Assembly (NCBI GenBank): GCA_029934085.1
Contig: JAOZMY010000014.1
Span: 1-37,925, forward strand
Direction of reading: 5' to 3'
Source of the DNA: a bacterium
GTDB lineage: Bacteria; Desulfobacterota; S145-22
Length of the DNA: 37,925 nt
In this document: positions 1-9,437 of the stretch, piece after piece
How positions within the stretch are numbered: the first letter of the stretch is position 1
Layout: the number at the start of each line of letters is the position of its first letter
Notes under the pieces: model-generated
Database searches by the model: none
What the model was told of the DNA's origin: nothing
The model's input: the letters and a program-made list of their open reading frames with translations, nothing else
Program-made: the position numbers and the translations under genes

Positions 1-1287
1 ATTGCCGTGTATTTTACGAAGGACGGACGAAAGGTCTATCTTGAAAACAACAGCACCCTGTTTCAGCAAGAAGGGGGAGAACCCTATATCAGTGGAATTG
101 CCAGGGATATGACGGATTGGATCACCTCACAGCGCCGAATCAAAAAGCTCCAAGAGGAGATGCTCCAGGCCCAGAAAATGGAGGCCGTTGGAACGTTGGC
201 GGGTGGGATCGCCCACGATTTCAATAACCTTCTCATGGGGATTCAGGGGAATGTTTCTTTATTAAAGCTCCAGGCTCGACTGGAGCCTTCTGATTTTGAG
301 AGGCTGAAGAGTATCGAGGAATATATCCAGAGCGGATCTGAGCTGACCATGCAACTGCTGGGTTTCGCGCGCGGAGGGAGATATGAAGTAGCCCCCACCA
401 ATATGAACGAGGTAATCCGAAAAGAGGTCAACCTTTTTGGGAGAACGAAAAAGGAGATTGAAATACATCTTAAGCTCCAGGAAGATTTGTGGATTGTCAA
501 GGCAGATCAGGGTCAGATGAGCCAGGTGTTTTTGAATCTCTTTGTGAACGCCTGGCAGGCGATGCCGAAGGGGGGACACATCTATGTCCAGACGGAGAAC
601 GTGGCCTTGGATGGCAAGAGGATGGATTTTCCATCGATAGCGCGTGGGAAGTATGTGAAGATCACGGTTTCCGATACAGGGATCGGGATGGATGAAGAGA
701 CGCGAAAGCGGATTTTTGAACCTTTTTTCACGACAAAAGGGGGCGATCGGGGAATTGGCCTCGGTCTGGCTTCTGTTTACGGCATCATCGAAAACCACGG
801 GGGTTCCATCCAGGTAGAAAGCCAAGTGGGACTTGGGACTACCTTTACCCTTTTTCTTCCCGCCACAGGAGAGGTTGTTCGTGAGGAGAAACAAGAGGCT
901 TCAAAACGGATCATTACGGGGATGGGACGGATATTGTTGATTGATGATGAGATAAAAATTCTCGAAGTGGGCAAGCAACTCCTTGAGGTTCTCGGCTACG
1001 AGGTGGAATCGGCCAGTAAGGGTGAGGAGGCGATCGAGATTTTCAAGCGTGACGGTAAAAGGTTCGATCTCGTTGTTTTGGATATGATTATGCCAGGGAT
1101 GGGAGGTGGAGAGATTTTTGATGAATTGAAAAAAATTAACCCAGGGGTAAAGGTTCTTTTAGCAAGCGGTTATAGTATCGACGGTCAGGCCTCGGAGATC
1201 CTCGCCAAGGGATGCCAAGGGTTTATCCAGAAACCCTTTTCCATGGAGAAACTGTCCGAGAAGATAAAGGAAATTTTATCGAATTGA
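1..1287 (+). CDS. PAS hybrid sensor histidine kinase/response regulator (5' end outside window)
   Basis: The frame is open to the left edge, so the N-terminus and probably most of the sensor region are missing. The GTG at 7 is just an internal codon. Counting from 7, residues 1-40 resemble the end of a PAS/PAC domain. A short coiled coil follows, then an H-box with phospho-accepting H70 (GGIAHDFNN). The ATPase N box (LFVNAWQAM), G1 (DTGIGMD) and G2 (GIGLGLA) come next. A C-terminal receiver domain (about 309-425) carries acidic residues IDDE, phospho-acceptor D359 in VVLDM and the conserved KPF lysine. It would autophosphorylate and pass phosphate to its own receiver. The signal cannot be read because the sensor is cut. 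It is convergent with the MBL gene. Confidence 0.93.
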   Translation: MAVYFTKDGRKVYLENNSTLFQQEGGEPYISGIARDMTDWITSQRRIKKLQEEMLQAQKMEAVGTLAGGIAHDFNNLLMGIQGNVSLLKLQARLEPSDFERLKSIEEYIQSGSELTMQLLGFARGGRYEVAPTNMNEVIRKEVNLFGRTKKEIEIHLKLQEDLWIVKADQGQMSQVFLNLFVNAWQAMPKGGHIYVQTENVALDGKRMDFPSIARGKYVKITVSDTGIGMDEETRKRIFEPFFTTKGGDRGIGLGLASVYGIIENHGGSIQVESQVGLGTTFTLFLPATGEVVREEKQEASKRIITGMGRILLIDDEIKILEVGKQLLEVLGYEVESASKGEEAIEIFKRDGKRFDLVVLDMIMPGMGGGEIFDELKKINPGVKVLLASGYSIDGQASEILAKGCQGFIQKPFSMEKLSEKIKEILSN

Positions 1288-1310
1288 CCCGGCTTAAAGG
1301 GATTGCTGGG

Positions 1311-2075
1311 TCAAACGAGCCGTGTAACGTCCTCGGCGATTTCAGGGTAATTCTCTCGCATTTTTATGTCATGTCCGGGAAACAGCAGGTCCATTGAGCC
1401 ACAGCGTTTTCTCAGTTTTTCGTATGATTTCATCCACGCCACGAGATCGGTTATAAGGGTGCTGGGCCAGTCTTCCTTGTAATTCCGGAAGGTATGGGCG
1501 CAGTCGGACCCGAGGATGGCCGTTCCCTTCTCCGTTTCCACCGCCACGGCCTGGAGGCCGACGGAGTGACCCGGGGCCAGAAGGCAGGTGATTCCCGGCA
1601 GGATTTCTTTGTCACCCTTGATCAGCCGAAGTTGTCCCGAGGCCTCAAGTTTTTTCAGGTGAAGCGTGGTGTCTTGAGAGTAAACGTGTTGAAAGGGCGG
1701 ACGCAGGGCAATTGGATCCTCCGTCCAGAAGCGGTATTCTCTTTCCTGAACGTAAACTGTGGCGTTGGGGAAAAGAGAGATGCCATCGGCATGGTCCCAG
1801 TGAAGATGGGTCAGGATGACATGGCGAATTTCGTTGGCCTTCATATCCATACGGCGGAGAACCTCCACCGGAGAAACGTATCCGATGAGGGATTTCTCTC
1901 GGGCCAGCTTGGGAGAGATGCCAGCATCGACAACGACCGGATCGTGATCTCCCGTGATGACCCAGATGTAGTAATGCCGCATTACGGTTTTGTCCCAGTC
2001 TTTCAGCCACATGAGAAAGGCGCCGGAACTTGTGAAAGGACCGGCGTATTTCAAGGCGTAGATGTGGTGAGTCAT
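1311..2075 (-). CDS. MBL-fold metallo-hydrolase, N-acyl-homoserine-lactonase-like
   Basis: 254 aa with the zinc-binding HxHxDH motif (HLHWDH, H90/H92/D94/H95), a later GHS histidine (about 170), a metal-bridging Asp in GSDCAH (about 193) and a final PGHD histidine (about 236). Length and motif spacing fit the AttM/AiiA-like lactonase branch of the metallo-beta-lactamase superfamily, but the real substrate cannot be told from sequence. There is no signal peptide, so it is cytoplasmic. The ATG start has GAGGA just upstream. It begins 21 bases after the cysteine-desulfurase gene and is probably co-transcribed with it. No LuxI/LuxR-type gene is nearby, so a quorum-quenching role is not supported by context. 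Confidence 0.85.
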   Translation of the reverse strand: MTHHIYALKYAGPFTSSGAFLMWLKDWDKTVMRHYYIWVITGDHDPVVVDAGISPKLAREKSLIGYVSPVEVLRRMDMKANEIRHVILTHLHWDHADGISLFPNATVYVQEREYRFWTEDPIALRPPFQHVYSQDTTLHLKKLEASGQLRLIKGDKEILPGITCLLAPGHSVGLQAVAVETEKGTAILGSDCAHTFRNYKEDWPSTLITDLVAWMKSYEKLRKRCGSMDLLFPGHDIKMRENYPEIAEDVTRLV

Positions 2076-2095
2076 CTTTTCCTCACGAGAACGGG

Positions 2096-3319
2096 TTAGA
2101 TATTCCCTTCGACGATTCTTTGGACGGCTTTGACCACCGTTTCAACCTCTTCTTGGGTGTTAAAATATCCCATACTCAGTCGGATAGTGCCCTCGGGAAA
2201 GGTTCCCAGTGCCTTGTGGGCCAGGGGGGCGCAATGGAGGCCGGCCCTTACGAGGATGTCGAAGTTTTTGTTTAGAATTCCACCAGCCTCGGAGGGAAGG
2301 GGGCCTTCTTCCATCCACGCGAGGTTGATGGACCCGCAACCACCCAGCGACTGGTCTTCCCCACCTGGGAGGAGGCTATCGAAGGTGATGGAGACCGTTG
2401 AAGTCTGTTTTGTGACATCCAAGGGGCCATAGATGGTTACACCGGTAATTTCCCGCAGTCCCTGGATGAGGAGAGCGGTCAGTTCTCGTTCATGTTTCAT
2501 GATGGTTTCAACACCAGTTTCAAGGATGAAATCGACACCGGCACCCAGACCCGCGATGCCTACGTTGTTCTGCGTGCCGCTTTCCAGGGCATCGGGGAGA
2601 AAGTCAGGTTGATCCAGGCTTTCTGATAGGGTGCCCGTTCCCCCGCGTTTCAAGGGGCGAAGTGTGAGACCCTCCCGAAGATAGAGTCCCCCGGTCCCTT
2701 GAGGCCCGAGCAGGCTTTTATGTCCAGTAAAAGCCAGGAAATCGATGCCGTCCCTGACCACGTCGATGGGGTAACATCCCGCTGTTTGGGCCGTGTCCAC
2801 GAGGAGGGGGATGTCACCGATAATGTTTTTCACGGCGGCGATGTCCTGGAGAGTCCCGCACACGTTGGAGGCGTGATTGACGATGACCAATCGTGTATTT
2901 CTCTTTAGGGCCTTTTTCAAGGCGTCGAGGTCCAGAAAACCCTGGCGGTCACAGGGAATAATGTCCGTGGTAATCATTCCCTTTGATTCAAGGTGCTTCA
3001 TGGGGCGTAGGACGGCGTTATGATCCATGGCGGTGGTGATAATGTGGTCACCTTCGTTAAGAAAACCGTTAAGAACGGTATTGATTGACTCGGTGATGTT
3101 CAAGGTGAAAACAATTCGTCCCGGATCAGGGATATTGAAGAGTCGCGTTAGGCCTTCACGGGTGTGTTGAACGATTCGTTCAGCTTCTTTGGCGAGGGCG
3201 TGTCCCCCTCGTCCTGGATTTGCACCAACTTCCGTCATGAAATGGACCATGGCTTCCGTGACCTGAGGGGGCTTTGGGAATGACGTGGCGGCATTGTCAA
3301 AATAGATTAATTTTTTCAT
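2096..3319 (-). CDS. Aminotransferase class V, cysteine desulfurase family protein
   Basis: 407 aa, PLP-dependent fold type I. Visible features are the N-terminal YFDNAATS signature, an Asp of the VDTAQTAG strand that would sit against the pyridine ring, the PLP Schiff-base lysine K201 in TGHKSLLGPQG, and a catalytic-cysteine candidate C363 in GLHCAPLAHK. This pattern matches the SufS/IscS-like subgroup that starts directly at YFDNAAT. The likely reaction is removal of sulfur from cysteine as a persulfide, for Fe-S, thiolated tRNA or selenium use. The ATG at 3319 is preferred over an upstream in-frame start because GAGGG lies upstream and homologues begin there. No iscU/sufB partner is adjacent. 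The next gene on this strand is the MBL protein. Confidence 0.88.
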   Translation of the reverse strand: MKKLIYFDNAATSFPKPPQVTEAMVHFMTEVGANPGRGGHALAKEAERIVQHTREGLTRLFNIPDPGRIVFTLNITESINTVLNGFLNEGDHIITTAMDHNAVLRPMKHLESKGMITTDIIPCDRQGFLDLDALKKALKRNTRLVIVNHASNVCGTLQDIAAVKNIIGDIPLLVDTAQTAGCYPIDVVRDGIDFLAFTGHKSLLGPQGTGGLYLREGLTLRPLKRGGTGTLSESLDQPDFLPDALESGTQNNVGIAGLGAGVDFILETGVETIMKHERELTALLIQGLREITGVTIYGPLDVTKQTSTVSITFDSLLPGGEDQSLGGCGSINLAWMEEGPLPSEAGGILNKNFDILVRAGLHCAPLAHKALGTFPEGTIRLSMGYFNTQEEVETVVKAVQRIVEGNI

Positions 3320-3468
3320 GAGACCCTCACTGATTTCTTTTAACGATGATTCATAATTATCCAATTCTGAGGAGTTTGTGAAGGGCGATCTGGGGAAGAA
3401 TAGGGTATAGATAAGTGGCGGGTGCCAGTTGCCTTGAAAAGGTGTCTATATTATGATGAACGATACTT

Positions 3469-4566
3469 ATGTCGATGTCGTATAAAAAGTTTCGCCTTCC
3501 CCCCTGGGAAAGATCGAAGGGGCTTTCTTCAGTTTTGAAACCTTTGGGTTGGCTATATGGGGCGGGGATAGAAATCCGGAATCGGTTGTATGATTGGGGT
3601 TTGTTTAAATCCCATTTTCTTCCTATCCCCGTAATTTCCATCGGAAACCTGGCTGTCGGCGGAACGGGAAAGACACCCCTCACCATCGAAATTACGAAGG
3701 GACTCCTGAAACGAAATCCTGATCTGAAATTAGGGATTCTTTCCAGGGGGTATCGCCGAAAGACTACCGACCGATGGATCGTATCGGACGGAAAAGAGAT
3801 CCTGATGGGCGTGGCAGAATCGGGTGACGAACCCCGTCTGATCGCGAGATCGCTCCCTGGGGTAAAGGTGTTTGTGGGGGCGGATAGAGTCGCCGTAGCG
3901 AAAAAGGCGCTTGCCCGTTTCGACCTTGATCTTTTGATTTTGGATGACGCCTTTCAGCATCGACGGATTCACCGGGACGTGGATATTCTTCTTGTGGATG
4001 CCGAGACGGGGCTGGGAGGCGGACGGGTTCTTCCGTCCGGTCCTCTGAGAGAGTTTCCTTGGAACGTGAAACGAGCGACGTGTTTGGTTGTGAGCCGGTT
4101 TAATGAACGTATTCATCCGGACATTCGTCGTTTTTGCCCGCCTGAAATACCCATATTCAAGGTCAGAATGGCCGTGTCCGGTATTCAAGATGCGATGTCG
4201 GGAGAAGTTGTTCCTTTGGAGGAAATTAGAAACAAGGATGTGTGGGGAGTTTGCGGGATAGCCCGCCCCGCGTCCTTTCTCAAATCTCTCGAGATCTTGA
4301 AGCTAAGACTTGCGGGATTCTCGGCCTTTCCGGATCACCATGACTACACGGAGAGGGATTTTCAAGGAATCCTGCAAGAAGCGGGTGAGGAAGCCCCGGT
4401 TGTGACCACGGAGAAAGATTGGGTTAAATGGGAGGGAAGGCATCCGTTTCGAAAGGTTTATGTCGTTCCTGCGCATCTGGAATTTATCGAAGGGGAAGAA
4501 ATCTATGATTTTATCGAGCCATTCGTGTATAATAAGAGGAAAGGTGTTGAAGGAGGAGTGATTTGA
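3469..4566 (+). CDS. lpxK: Tetraacyldisaccharide 4'-kinase
   Basis: 365 aa, close to the family length. It phosphorylates the 4' position of the tetraacyl-disaccharide 1-phosphate precursor, a late inner-membrane step of lipid A synthesis. A membrane-associated N-terminal segment is followed by the LpxK signature ISIGNLAVGGTGKTP with the Walker A loop at residues 62-70. Downstream come GILSRGYRR, GDEPRLIA and LDDAFQHRR, all typical of LpxK. An in-frame stop at 3457-3459 limits the start to ATG 3469 or ATG 3475. Neither has a clear ribosome site. It is divergent from the desulfurase, and its TGA shares one base with the leuA ATG. Its presence shows an outer membrane with lipid A. Confidence 0.95.
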   Translation: MSMSYKKFRLPPWERSKGLSSVLKPLGWLYGAGIEIRNRLYDWGLFKSHFLPIPVISIGNLAVGGTGKTPLTIEITKGLLKRNPDLKLGILSRGYRRKTTDRWIVSDGKEILMGVAESGDEPRLIARSLPGVKVFVGADRVAVAKKALARFDLDLLILDDAFQHRRIHRDVDILLVDAETGLGGGRVLPSGPLREFPWNVKRATCLVVSRFNERIHPDIRRFCPPEIPIFKVRMAVSGIQDAMSGEVVPLEEIRNKDVWGVCGIARPASFLKSLEILKLRLAGFSAFPDHHDYTERDFQGILQEAGEEAPVVTTEKDWVKWEGRHPFRKVYVVPAHLEFIEGEEIYDFIEPFVYNKRKGVEGGVI

Positions 4567-6104
4567 TGGCTGAGCACATCTATATTTTTGACACAACGCT
4601 GCGGGATGGAGAGCAATCCCCCGGGGCAACCATGAATATTCAGGAGAAGATACGGGTTGCCAAACAATTAGAGGCTATGGGGGTGGATATCATCGAGGCG
4701 GGATTCCCTATTTCTTCAGAAGGGGATTATGAATCCGTCCGTGCCATTGCCAAGGCCTTGGAGAGATCCGTCGTGGCAGGATTGGCCAGGGCTAACAGGG
4801 AGGATATTGATCGGGCGTGGGACGCGATTCGTCCGGCTAAGTATCCGAGGATCCACACCTTTATCGCCACCTCGGATATTCATCTGACTCACAAATTGAA
4901 GATGACCCGTGAGGAAGTCCTCCGGGATATTGCGGAGGCGGTTTCCTATGCGAAAAAGATGACGGATGATGTGGAGTTCTCCGCGGAAGATGCCACACGA
5001 ACGGAACTATCTTTTCTCTGCGAGGTGGTAAGAACGGCCCTGAAAGCGGGGGCAACGACCATCAATATCCCGGATACGGTTGGCTACACGGTTCCCACGG
5101 AATACGCGCATATCTTGGATACAATCCAGAAAGAGGTGGAGGGGATTGAGAAGATCGTTTTGAGTGTTCATTGCCACAACGACCTGGGACTCGCTACGGC
5201 CAACTCCGTCATGGCGATCCAGCATGGGGCCCGTCAGGTGGAGTGCACGGTCAATGGGATTGGTGAGCGTGCCGGAAACACGGCCATGGAGGAGGTGGTC
5301 ATGGCCCTGCGGACGCGCGCCGATCTGTTCCCCTATGAGACGGGTATCAACACAAAAATGATTTATCCGACGAGTCGGCTTGTGTCTCAAATTACGGGGA
5401 TGAAGGTCCAGCCGAACAAGGCGATTGTGGGGGCGAATGCCTTTGCTCATGAGGCGGGGATTCACCAGGATGGGGTGTTAAAAGAGAAGCTGACCTACGA
5501 GATCATGACCCCCGAATCAGTGGGAATCCCGAAGAGTTCCCTGGTCATGGGGAAACATTCGGGACGCCACGCATTCAGGGATCGCCTGAAATCTTTAGGG
5601 TTTGATTTGAACACGGATCAGATACAGAAGGCCTTCGAGCTCTTCAAGGCGCTGGCCGACAAGAAAAAGACAGTTTATGATGAAGACATCGTGGCGATTG
5701 TCATGCACGAGGTTCTGCGGATTCCATACCGCTATCGCCTGAACTATTTGAATGTTGTCAGTGGAACCTCCGCCATTCCCACGGCAGTGGTGACCATGGA
5801 GATCGACGGAGAGCCTGTCCGGGATGTGGATTTCGGAGACGGCCCGGTTGACGCGGCCCTGAAGACTATCAAGAAGATGACCCATTCCAAAAGCAAGCTC
5901 CTCAGATTCGCCGTCAACGCCATCACGGGTGGAACAGACGCCCAGGGTGAAGTGACGGTGCACGTGGAGGAGGACGGTATTTCCGTCATGGGACAGGGGG
6001 CCCACACGGATATCATCGTGGCGAGTGCCAAGGCCTATATCAATGCCCTGAACAAACTCGAATATCAGAAAGCAAAGCGCAGAGAGGAAGCGAACCAATC
6101 CTAA
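4566..6104 (+). CDS. leuA: 2-isopropylmalate synthase
   Basis: 512 aa. It condenses acetyl-CoA with 2-oxoisovalerate, the first committed step of leucine synthesis. The TIM-barrel DRE-TIM metallolyase signature FDTTLRDGEQSPG is at the N-terminus (R13, D14), with metal ligands H202 and H204 in HCHNDLG. The regulatory LeuA dimerisation domain occupies about residues 385-505 (leucine feedback site). Length and N-terminus favour LeuA over citramalate synthase, though the two are close. The ATG at 4566 overlaps the lpxK stop (TGATG) and has a strong AAGGAGGA site upstream. A TTG just before it is not the start. It is followed 20 bases later by leuC. Confidence 0.95.
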   Translation: MAEHIYIFDTTLRDGEQSPGATMNIQEKIRVAKQLEAMGVDIIEAGFPISSEGDYESVRAIAKALERSVVAGLARANREDIDRAWDAIRPAKYPRIHTFIATSDIHLTHKLKMTREEVLRDIAEAVSYAKKMTDDVEFSAEDATRTELSFLCEVVRTALKAGATTINIPDTVGYTVPTEYAHILDTIQKEVEGIEKIVLSVHCHNDLGLATANSVMAIQHGARQVECTVNGIGERAGNTAMEEVVMALRTRADLFPYETGINTKMIYPTSRLVSQITGMKVQPNKAIVGANAFAHEAGIHQDGVLKEKLTYEIMTPESVGIPKSSLVMGKHSGRHAFRDRLKSLGFDLNTDQIQKAFELFKALADKKKTVYDEDIVAIVMHEVLRIPYRYRLNYLNVVSGTSAIPTAVVTMEIDGEPVRDVDFGDGPVDAALKTIKKMTHSKSKLLRFAVNAITGGTDAQGEVTVHVEEDGISVMGQGAHTDIIVASAKAYINALNKLEYQKAKRREEANQS

Positions 6105-6124
6105 GCTGCTGAAAGGAAGGTTTC

Positions 6125-7402
6125 ATGGGGAAAACACTTACGCAGAAGATTCTCGAAGATCATTGTGACGAAAAGGATCTTGTTCCAGGACAGATTGTTC
6201 AGTGTAGAGTCGATATCGCCCTGGGGAATGACGTGACGGCCCCTTTGGCTATAAAGGCCTTTGAGGATCTTGGTGTCAAAGAGGTTTTTGATAAGGAAAA
6301 AGTCGTCTTGGTCCCCGATCACTTTGTCCCAAACAAGGATATCGCCGCGGCTACCCAGGTAAAGGTTATGCGGGAGTTCGCCCGTCGGTATGACGTCAAA
6401 AATTACTTTGAAGTGGGACAGATGGGGATCGAGCATGCCTTGCTCCCCGAAAAGGGCCTGGTAACGGCAGGAGACGTGGTGATCGGGGCGGACAGCCATA
6501 CTTGCACCTACGGGGCCTTGGGGGCCTTTGCCACGGGGGTGGGGAGCACGGATTTGGCGGCGGTTATGGCCACAGGTCAATGCTGGTTCCGGGTCCCCGA
6601 GACCATGCGCTTCATCTATTATGGGAAACTTCAACCGTGGGTTTCTGGAAAAGACCTTATCTTGCATACCATAGGAGATATAGGAGTGGATGGAGCCCTC
6701 TACCGGGCCATGGAGTTCACGGGAGAGGCCATATCCGCCCTTTCCATGGATGGACGATTTACCATGGCCAATATGGCCATTGAAGCGGGGGCCAAGAATG
6801 GAATTTTCGAGGTGGATGATGCAACCCAGGCCTATCTAAAAGGGAGGGCGAAAAATCCCCCGAGGATTTACCATCCGGACAAAGATGCGGAATATGTGGA
6901 AGTGCAGGAGTATGACGTGGGGAAAATCGGACCGCAGGTGGCCTTCCCCTCGTTGCCGGGAAACGTGCATCCGGTTGAGGAGGCGGAAGATACCCCCATC
7001 GATCAGGTGGTCATTGGCTCCTGCACGAATGGGCGATTGTCCGATCTTAGAGAAGTGGCAGGAATTCTTAGGGGGAAACGGGTTCATCCGTATGTTCGCT
7101 TAATAATTTTCCCAGCCACCCAAGAGATTTACCTCAATGCCCTGCGGGAGGGGATTCTTGAAGTGTTCGTAGAGGCGGGCGCGGCGGTCAGCACCCCTAC
7201 CTGCGGGCCGTGCCTGGGAGGACACATGGGAATCCTGGCCGAGGGAGAACGGGCCCTGGCAACCACCAACCGGAATTTCCCAGGGCGTATGGGCCATCCT
7301 AAGAGCGAGGTTTATCTCTCTTCTCCCGCCGTGGCGGCGGCGAGCGCTATTCGAGGAAAGATTACGCATCCGGCACAGATTGTAGGAAAGGAGGAGATAT
7401 GA
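6125..7402 (+). CDS. leuC: 3-isopropylmalate dehydratase large subunit
   Basis: 425 aa, the shorter (HacA/archaeal-like) class of LeuC rather than the about 465-aa enterobacterial form. With LeuD it isomerises 2- to 3-isopropylmalate. The [4Fe-4S] ligands are visible: C300 in GSCTNG, and C360 and C363 in [18 protein letters not shown] and the N-terminal aconitase-like [10 protein letters not shown] motif also fit. ATG 6125 has AAGGAAGG upstream. It ends with an ATGA overlap with leuD, typical of translational coupling of the two subunits of one enzyme. Confidence 0.95.
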   Translation: MGKTLTQKILEDHCDEKDLVPGQIVQCRVDIALGNDVTAPLAIKAFEDLGVKEVFDKEKVVLVPDHFVPNKDIAAATQVKVMREFARRYDVKNYFEVGQMGIEHALLPEKGLVTAGDVVIGADSHTCTYGALGAFATGVGSTDLAAVMATGQCWFRVPETMRFIYYGKLQPWVSGKDLILHTIGDIGVDGALYRAMEFTGEAISALSMDGRFTMANMAIEAGAKNGIFEVDDATQAYLKGRAKNPPRIYHPDKDAEYVEVQEYDVGKIGPQVAFPSLPGNVHPVEEAEDTPIDQVVIGSCTNGRLSDLREVAGILRGKRVHPYVRLIIFPATQEIYLNALREGILEVFVEAGAAVSTPTCGPCLGGHMGILAEGERALATTNRNFPGRMGHPKSEVYLSSPAVAAASAIRGKITHPAQIVGKEEI

Positions 7403-7911
7403 AGTTTACCGGCAGGGTATGGGTCTTTGGAGACGATGTGGATACGGACCAGATTATCCCGGCGCGCTATTTGACTACCTCGGATCCAGAGGCCCTTGCG
7501 AGGCACTGTATGGAAGATGCGGATCCTTCCTTCCCGGAGAAGGTCAGGGAGGGAGATATCATCGTGGCGGGGAGGAATTTCGGGAGCGGTTCTTCAAGTG
7601 AACATGCTCCCATCGCTATCAAGGCGGCGGGTGTGGCCTGCGTGGTTGCCGAGAGTTTCGCCCGGATCTTTTTTCGGAATGCCTTCAACATGGCATTGCC
7701 CATCTTTGTCTGTGAGGGACTTTACAAGAAACTGAAGGACGGAGATATCATCCACGTGGATGGGGATAAAGGAGAGATTACGATTGAAGGTGGAGGGGAA
7801 CGTTTCACCGTGGCTCCCATTCCCCCTTTCATGCAGGGATTGATTCAGGACGGGGGATTGATGGCCTATGTGAAAAAAAGGTTTGTCTCCCCAAAAGTAA
7901 ATGTGGGATAG
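7399..7911 (+). CDS. leuD: 3-isopropylmalate dehydratase small subunit
   Basis: 170 aa swivel-domain subunit that completes the active site of LeuC. Motifs include [15 protein letters not shown] at the N-terminus, and [10 protein letters not shown] and [11 protein letters not shown], which define the LeuD/aconitase small-subunit family. The short length matches the LeuC class encoded just upstream. It starts inside the leuC stop (ATGA at 7399) with GGAGG upstream. The gene expected next in many proteobacterial operons, leuB, is absent. Asd begins 44 bases downstream. Confidence 0.95.
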   Translation: MKFTGRVWVFGDDVDTDQIIPARYLTTSDPEALARHCMEDADPSFPEKVREGDIIVAGRNFGSGSSSEHAPIAIKAAGVACVVAESFARIFFRNAFNMALPIFVCEGLYKKLKDGDIIHVDGDKGEITIEGGGERFTVAPIPPFMQGLIQDGGLMAYVKKRFVSPKVNVG

Positions 7912-7955
7912 GTTTTTGAGAAGTGTAAAAAGGCGGAGAACGGAGGAGAGGATTC

Positions 7956-8975
7956 ATGGAAGGTAAGGTAAATGTTGCGGTCGTGGGTGCCACGGGCGCC
8001 GTTGGAAACATGATGGTAGAGGTGCTCCAGGAACGAAATTTCCCGGTCAATGAACTGAAACTCCTCGCCTCGGAGAGGAGCGCGGGAACGACCATGCTGT
8101 TTCACGGAAAGGCCCACAAGGTTGAGGTCTTGACACCGGAGTCGTTTGAGGGAGTTGACGTGGCCCTATTTTCTGCTGGAGGTTCTGTGAGTCTGGAATA
8201 TGCCCCCATTGCCGCAGAGAGTGGCGCGGTGGTGGTGGACAACTCGAGCGCCTTTCGGATGGAACCGGATATTCCCTTGGTGGTTCCCGAGGTGAACCCC
8301 CAACGAATCGCTGATTACCGGAACCGGGGGATTATTGCCAATCCTAATTGTTCCACCATACAGATGGTGGTAGCCCTAAAACCCATCTACGATGCGGCAG
8401 GTATCGAGCGGATCGTAGTTTCTACTTATCAGGCTGTTTCCGGGACGGGGAAAAGGGCGATCCAGGAACTCCAGGATCAGTCTATCTCCATCTTCAATTT
8501 CAAGCCGATCAAGACGGATGTCTATCCACATCAGATTGCCTTCAACTGCCTACCGCACATCGATGTCTTTCTGGAAAATGGTTACACGAAGGAAGAGATG
8601 AAGATGGTCAACGAAACGAAGAAAATTCTCGAGGATCCCTCTATCCGTGTCACGGCGACCACGGTTCGGGTTCCCGTTTTCTACGGCCATTCGGAGTCCG
8701 TGAACGTGGAGACGAAGAAAAAGATCGGCCCGGACGAGGTCCGTGATCTCCTCTCCAAGGCCCCGGGTGTGGTGGTTGTGGATGACCCTGAAAATAATCT
8801 CTATCCATTGGCTATCGACGCCGCGGGGAAGGATGAAACCTTCGTGGGGAGGATTCGAGAGGACGAGTCGATCGAGAGAGGGATTAACTTTTGGGTCGTG
8901 GCGGACAACATCCGTAAAGGCGCGGCGACCAACGCGGTCCAGATCACCGAGATTCTTGTCAAAGAGTATTTTTAG
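7956..8975 (+). CDS. asd: Aspartate-semialdehyde dehydrogenase
   Basis: 339 aa. It reduces aspartyl-4-phosphate to the semialdehyde with NADPH, feeding lysine/diaminopimelate, threonine and methionine synthesis. The N-terminal nucleotide loop GATGAVG (residues 11-17) and catalytic C132 in NPNCSTIQ are clear, with the downstream QAVSGTGKRA and RVPVFYGHSE segments of the USG-1/Asd family. ATG 7956 has GGAGGAG upstream. It is last in the lpxK-leu-asd run and convergent with the TlpA-like gene, with only 15 bases between stops and no obvious hairpin. Confidence 0.95.
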   Translation: MEGKVNVAVVGATGAVGNMMVEVLQERNFPVNELKLLASERSAGTTMLFHGKAHKVEVLTPESFEGVDVALFSAGGSVSLEYAPIAAESGAVVVDNSSAFRMEPDIPLVVPEVNPQRIADYRNRGIIANPNCSTIQMVVALKPIYDAAGIERIVVSTYQAVSGTGKRAIQELQDQSISIFNFKPIKTDVYPHQIAFNCLPHIDVFLENGYTKEEMKMVNETKKILEDPSIRVTATTVRVPVFYGHSESVNVETKKKIGPDEVRDLLSKAPGVVVVDDPENNLYPLAIDAAGKDETFVGRIREDESIERGINFWVVADNIRKGAATNAVQITEILVKEYF

Positions 8976-8990
8976 AAGCGGGCGGGTTTT

Positions 8991-9437
8991 TTAGGGGCTC
9001 TTAAGTAGGGCTTCGATCTTTTTGGCGAGGCGCTCCCGGGTGAGGGCCCCCTGAACGATGTCCACGCGTTTTCCTGTTTTATCGTAAAAGTAGGTTGTGG
9101 GGATGGCCTGAATTTTCAGGCTGTCCATGAGGGTTTGATTCCCCAGGTAGATTGGATACGGAATCTTTATCTTTTCCAGGAAGGGGCGTAGAATCTTTGT
9201 TCCTCCCTTGTCTAAGCTGATGCCAATGACGACGACCCCCTTCGATTTGTAACTGCGTGCCAAGGAAACGAGTTCAGGAAGTTCCTCTCGGCACGGCTCA
9301 CACCACGTGGTAAAAAAGTTGACGACAAGCACGTTTCCTTTTTGGGATCGGATGGTTTTCTCGAAGGTGGTAGGGCTCAGGATGGGGATCTGATTTTGTA
9401 GAGAAGTTCTTGGAGGAATCCAAAGGGGCAGAGCCAA
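8991..9437 (-). CDS. TlpA-like thioredoxin-fold protein, start uncertain
   Basis: The thioredoxin-fold domain is complete: FFTTWCEPCREELPEL holds the CxxC pair, followed by GISLDKGG, a long helix, IPTTYFYD with the cis-Pro, and a C-terminal helix. It resembles TlpA/ResA thiol-disulfide reductases, which are normally exported, yet no signal peptide is encoded. Upstream the frame runs inside the 4Fe-4S gene and offers only TTG codons (9437, also 9620). Nothing starts near the domain edge at about 9396. TTG 9437 (148 aa) is a compromise. Adding one base to the C4 run at the junction would place it in frame with the membrane protein, so it may really be the C-terminal half of a fusion. Family call sure, boundaries not. 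Confidence 0.6.
   Translation of the reverse strand: MALPLWIPPRTSLQNQIPILSPTTFEKTIRSQKGNVLVVNFFTTWCEPCREELPELVSLARSYKSKGVVVIGISLDKGGTKILRPFLEKIKIPYPIYLGNQTLMDSLKIQAIPTTYFYDKTGKRVDIVQGALTRERLAKKIEALLKSP

Noticed and set aside
262-894. 210-codon minus-strand frame inside the hybrid kinase
   Set aside because: Mirror of the kinase coding strand with no recognisable domain.
1286-1312. Imperfect hairpin between the kinase and the MBL gene
   Set aside because: Short stem with a G-T pair, no uridine run on either strand. Too weak to call a terminator.
3320-3468. T-box, leucine attenuator or other leader before lpxK-leu
   Set aside because: No specifier stem, no T-box consensus, no leucine-rich leader peptide. 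The leu genes begin inside lpxK.
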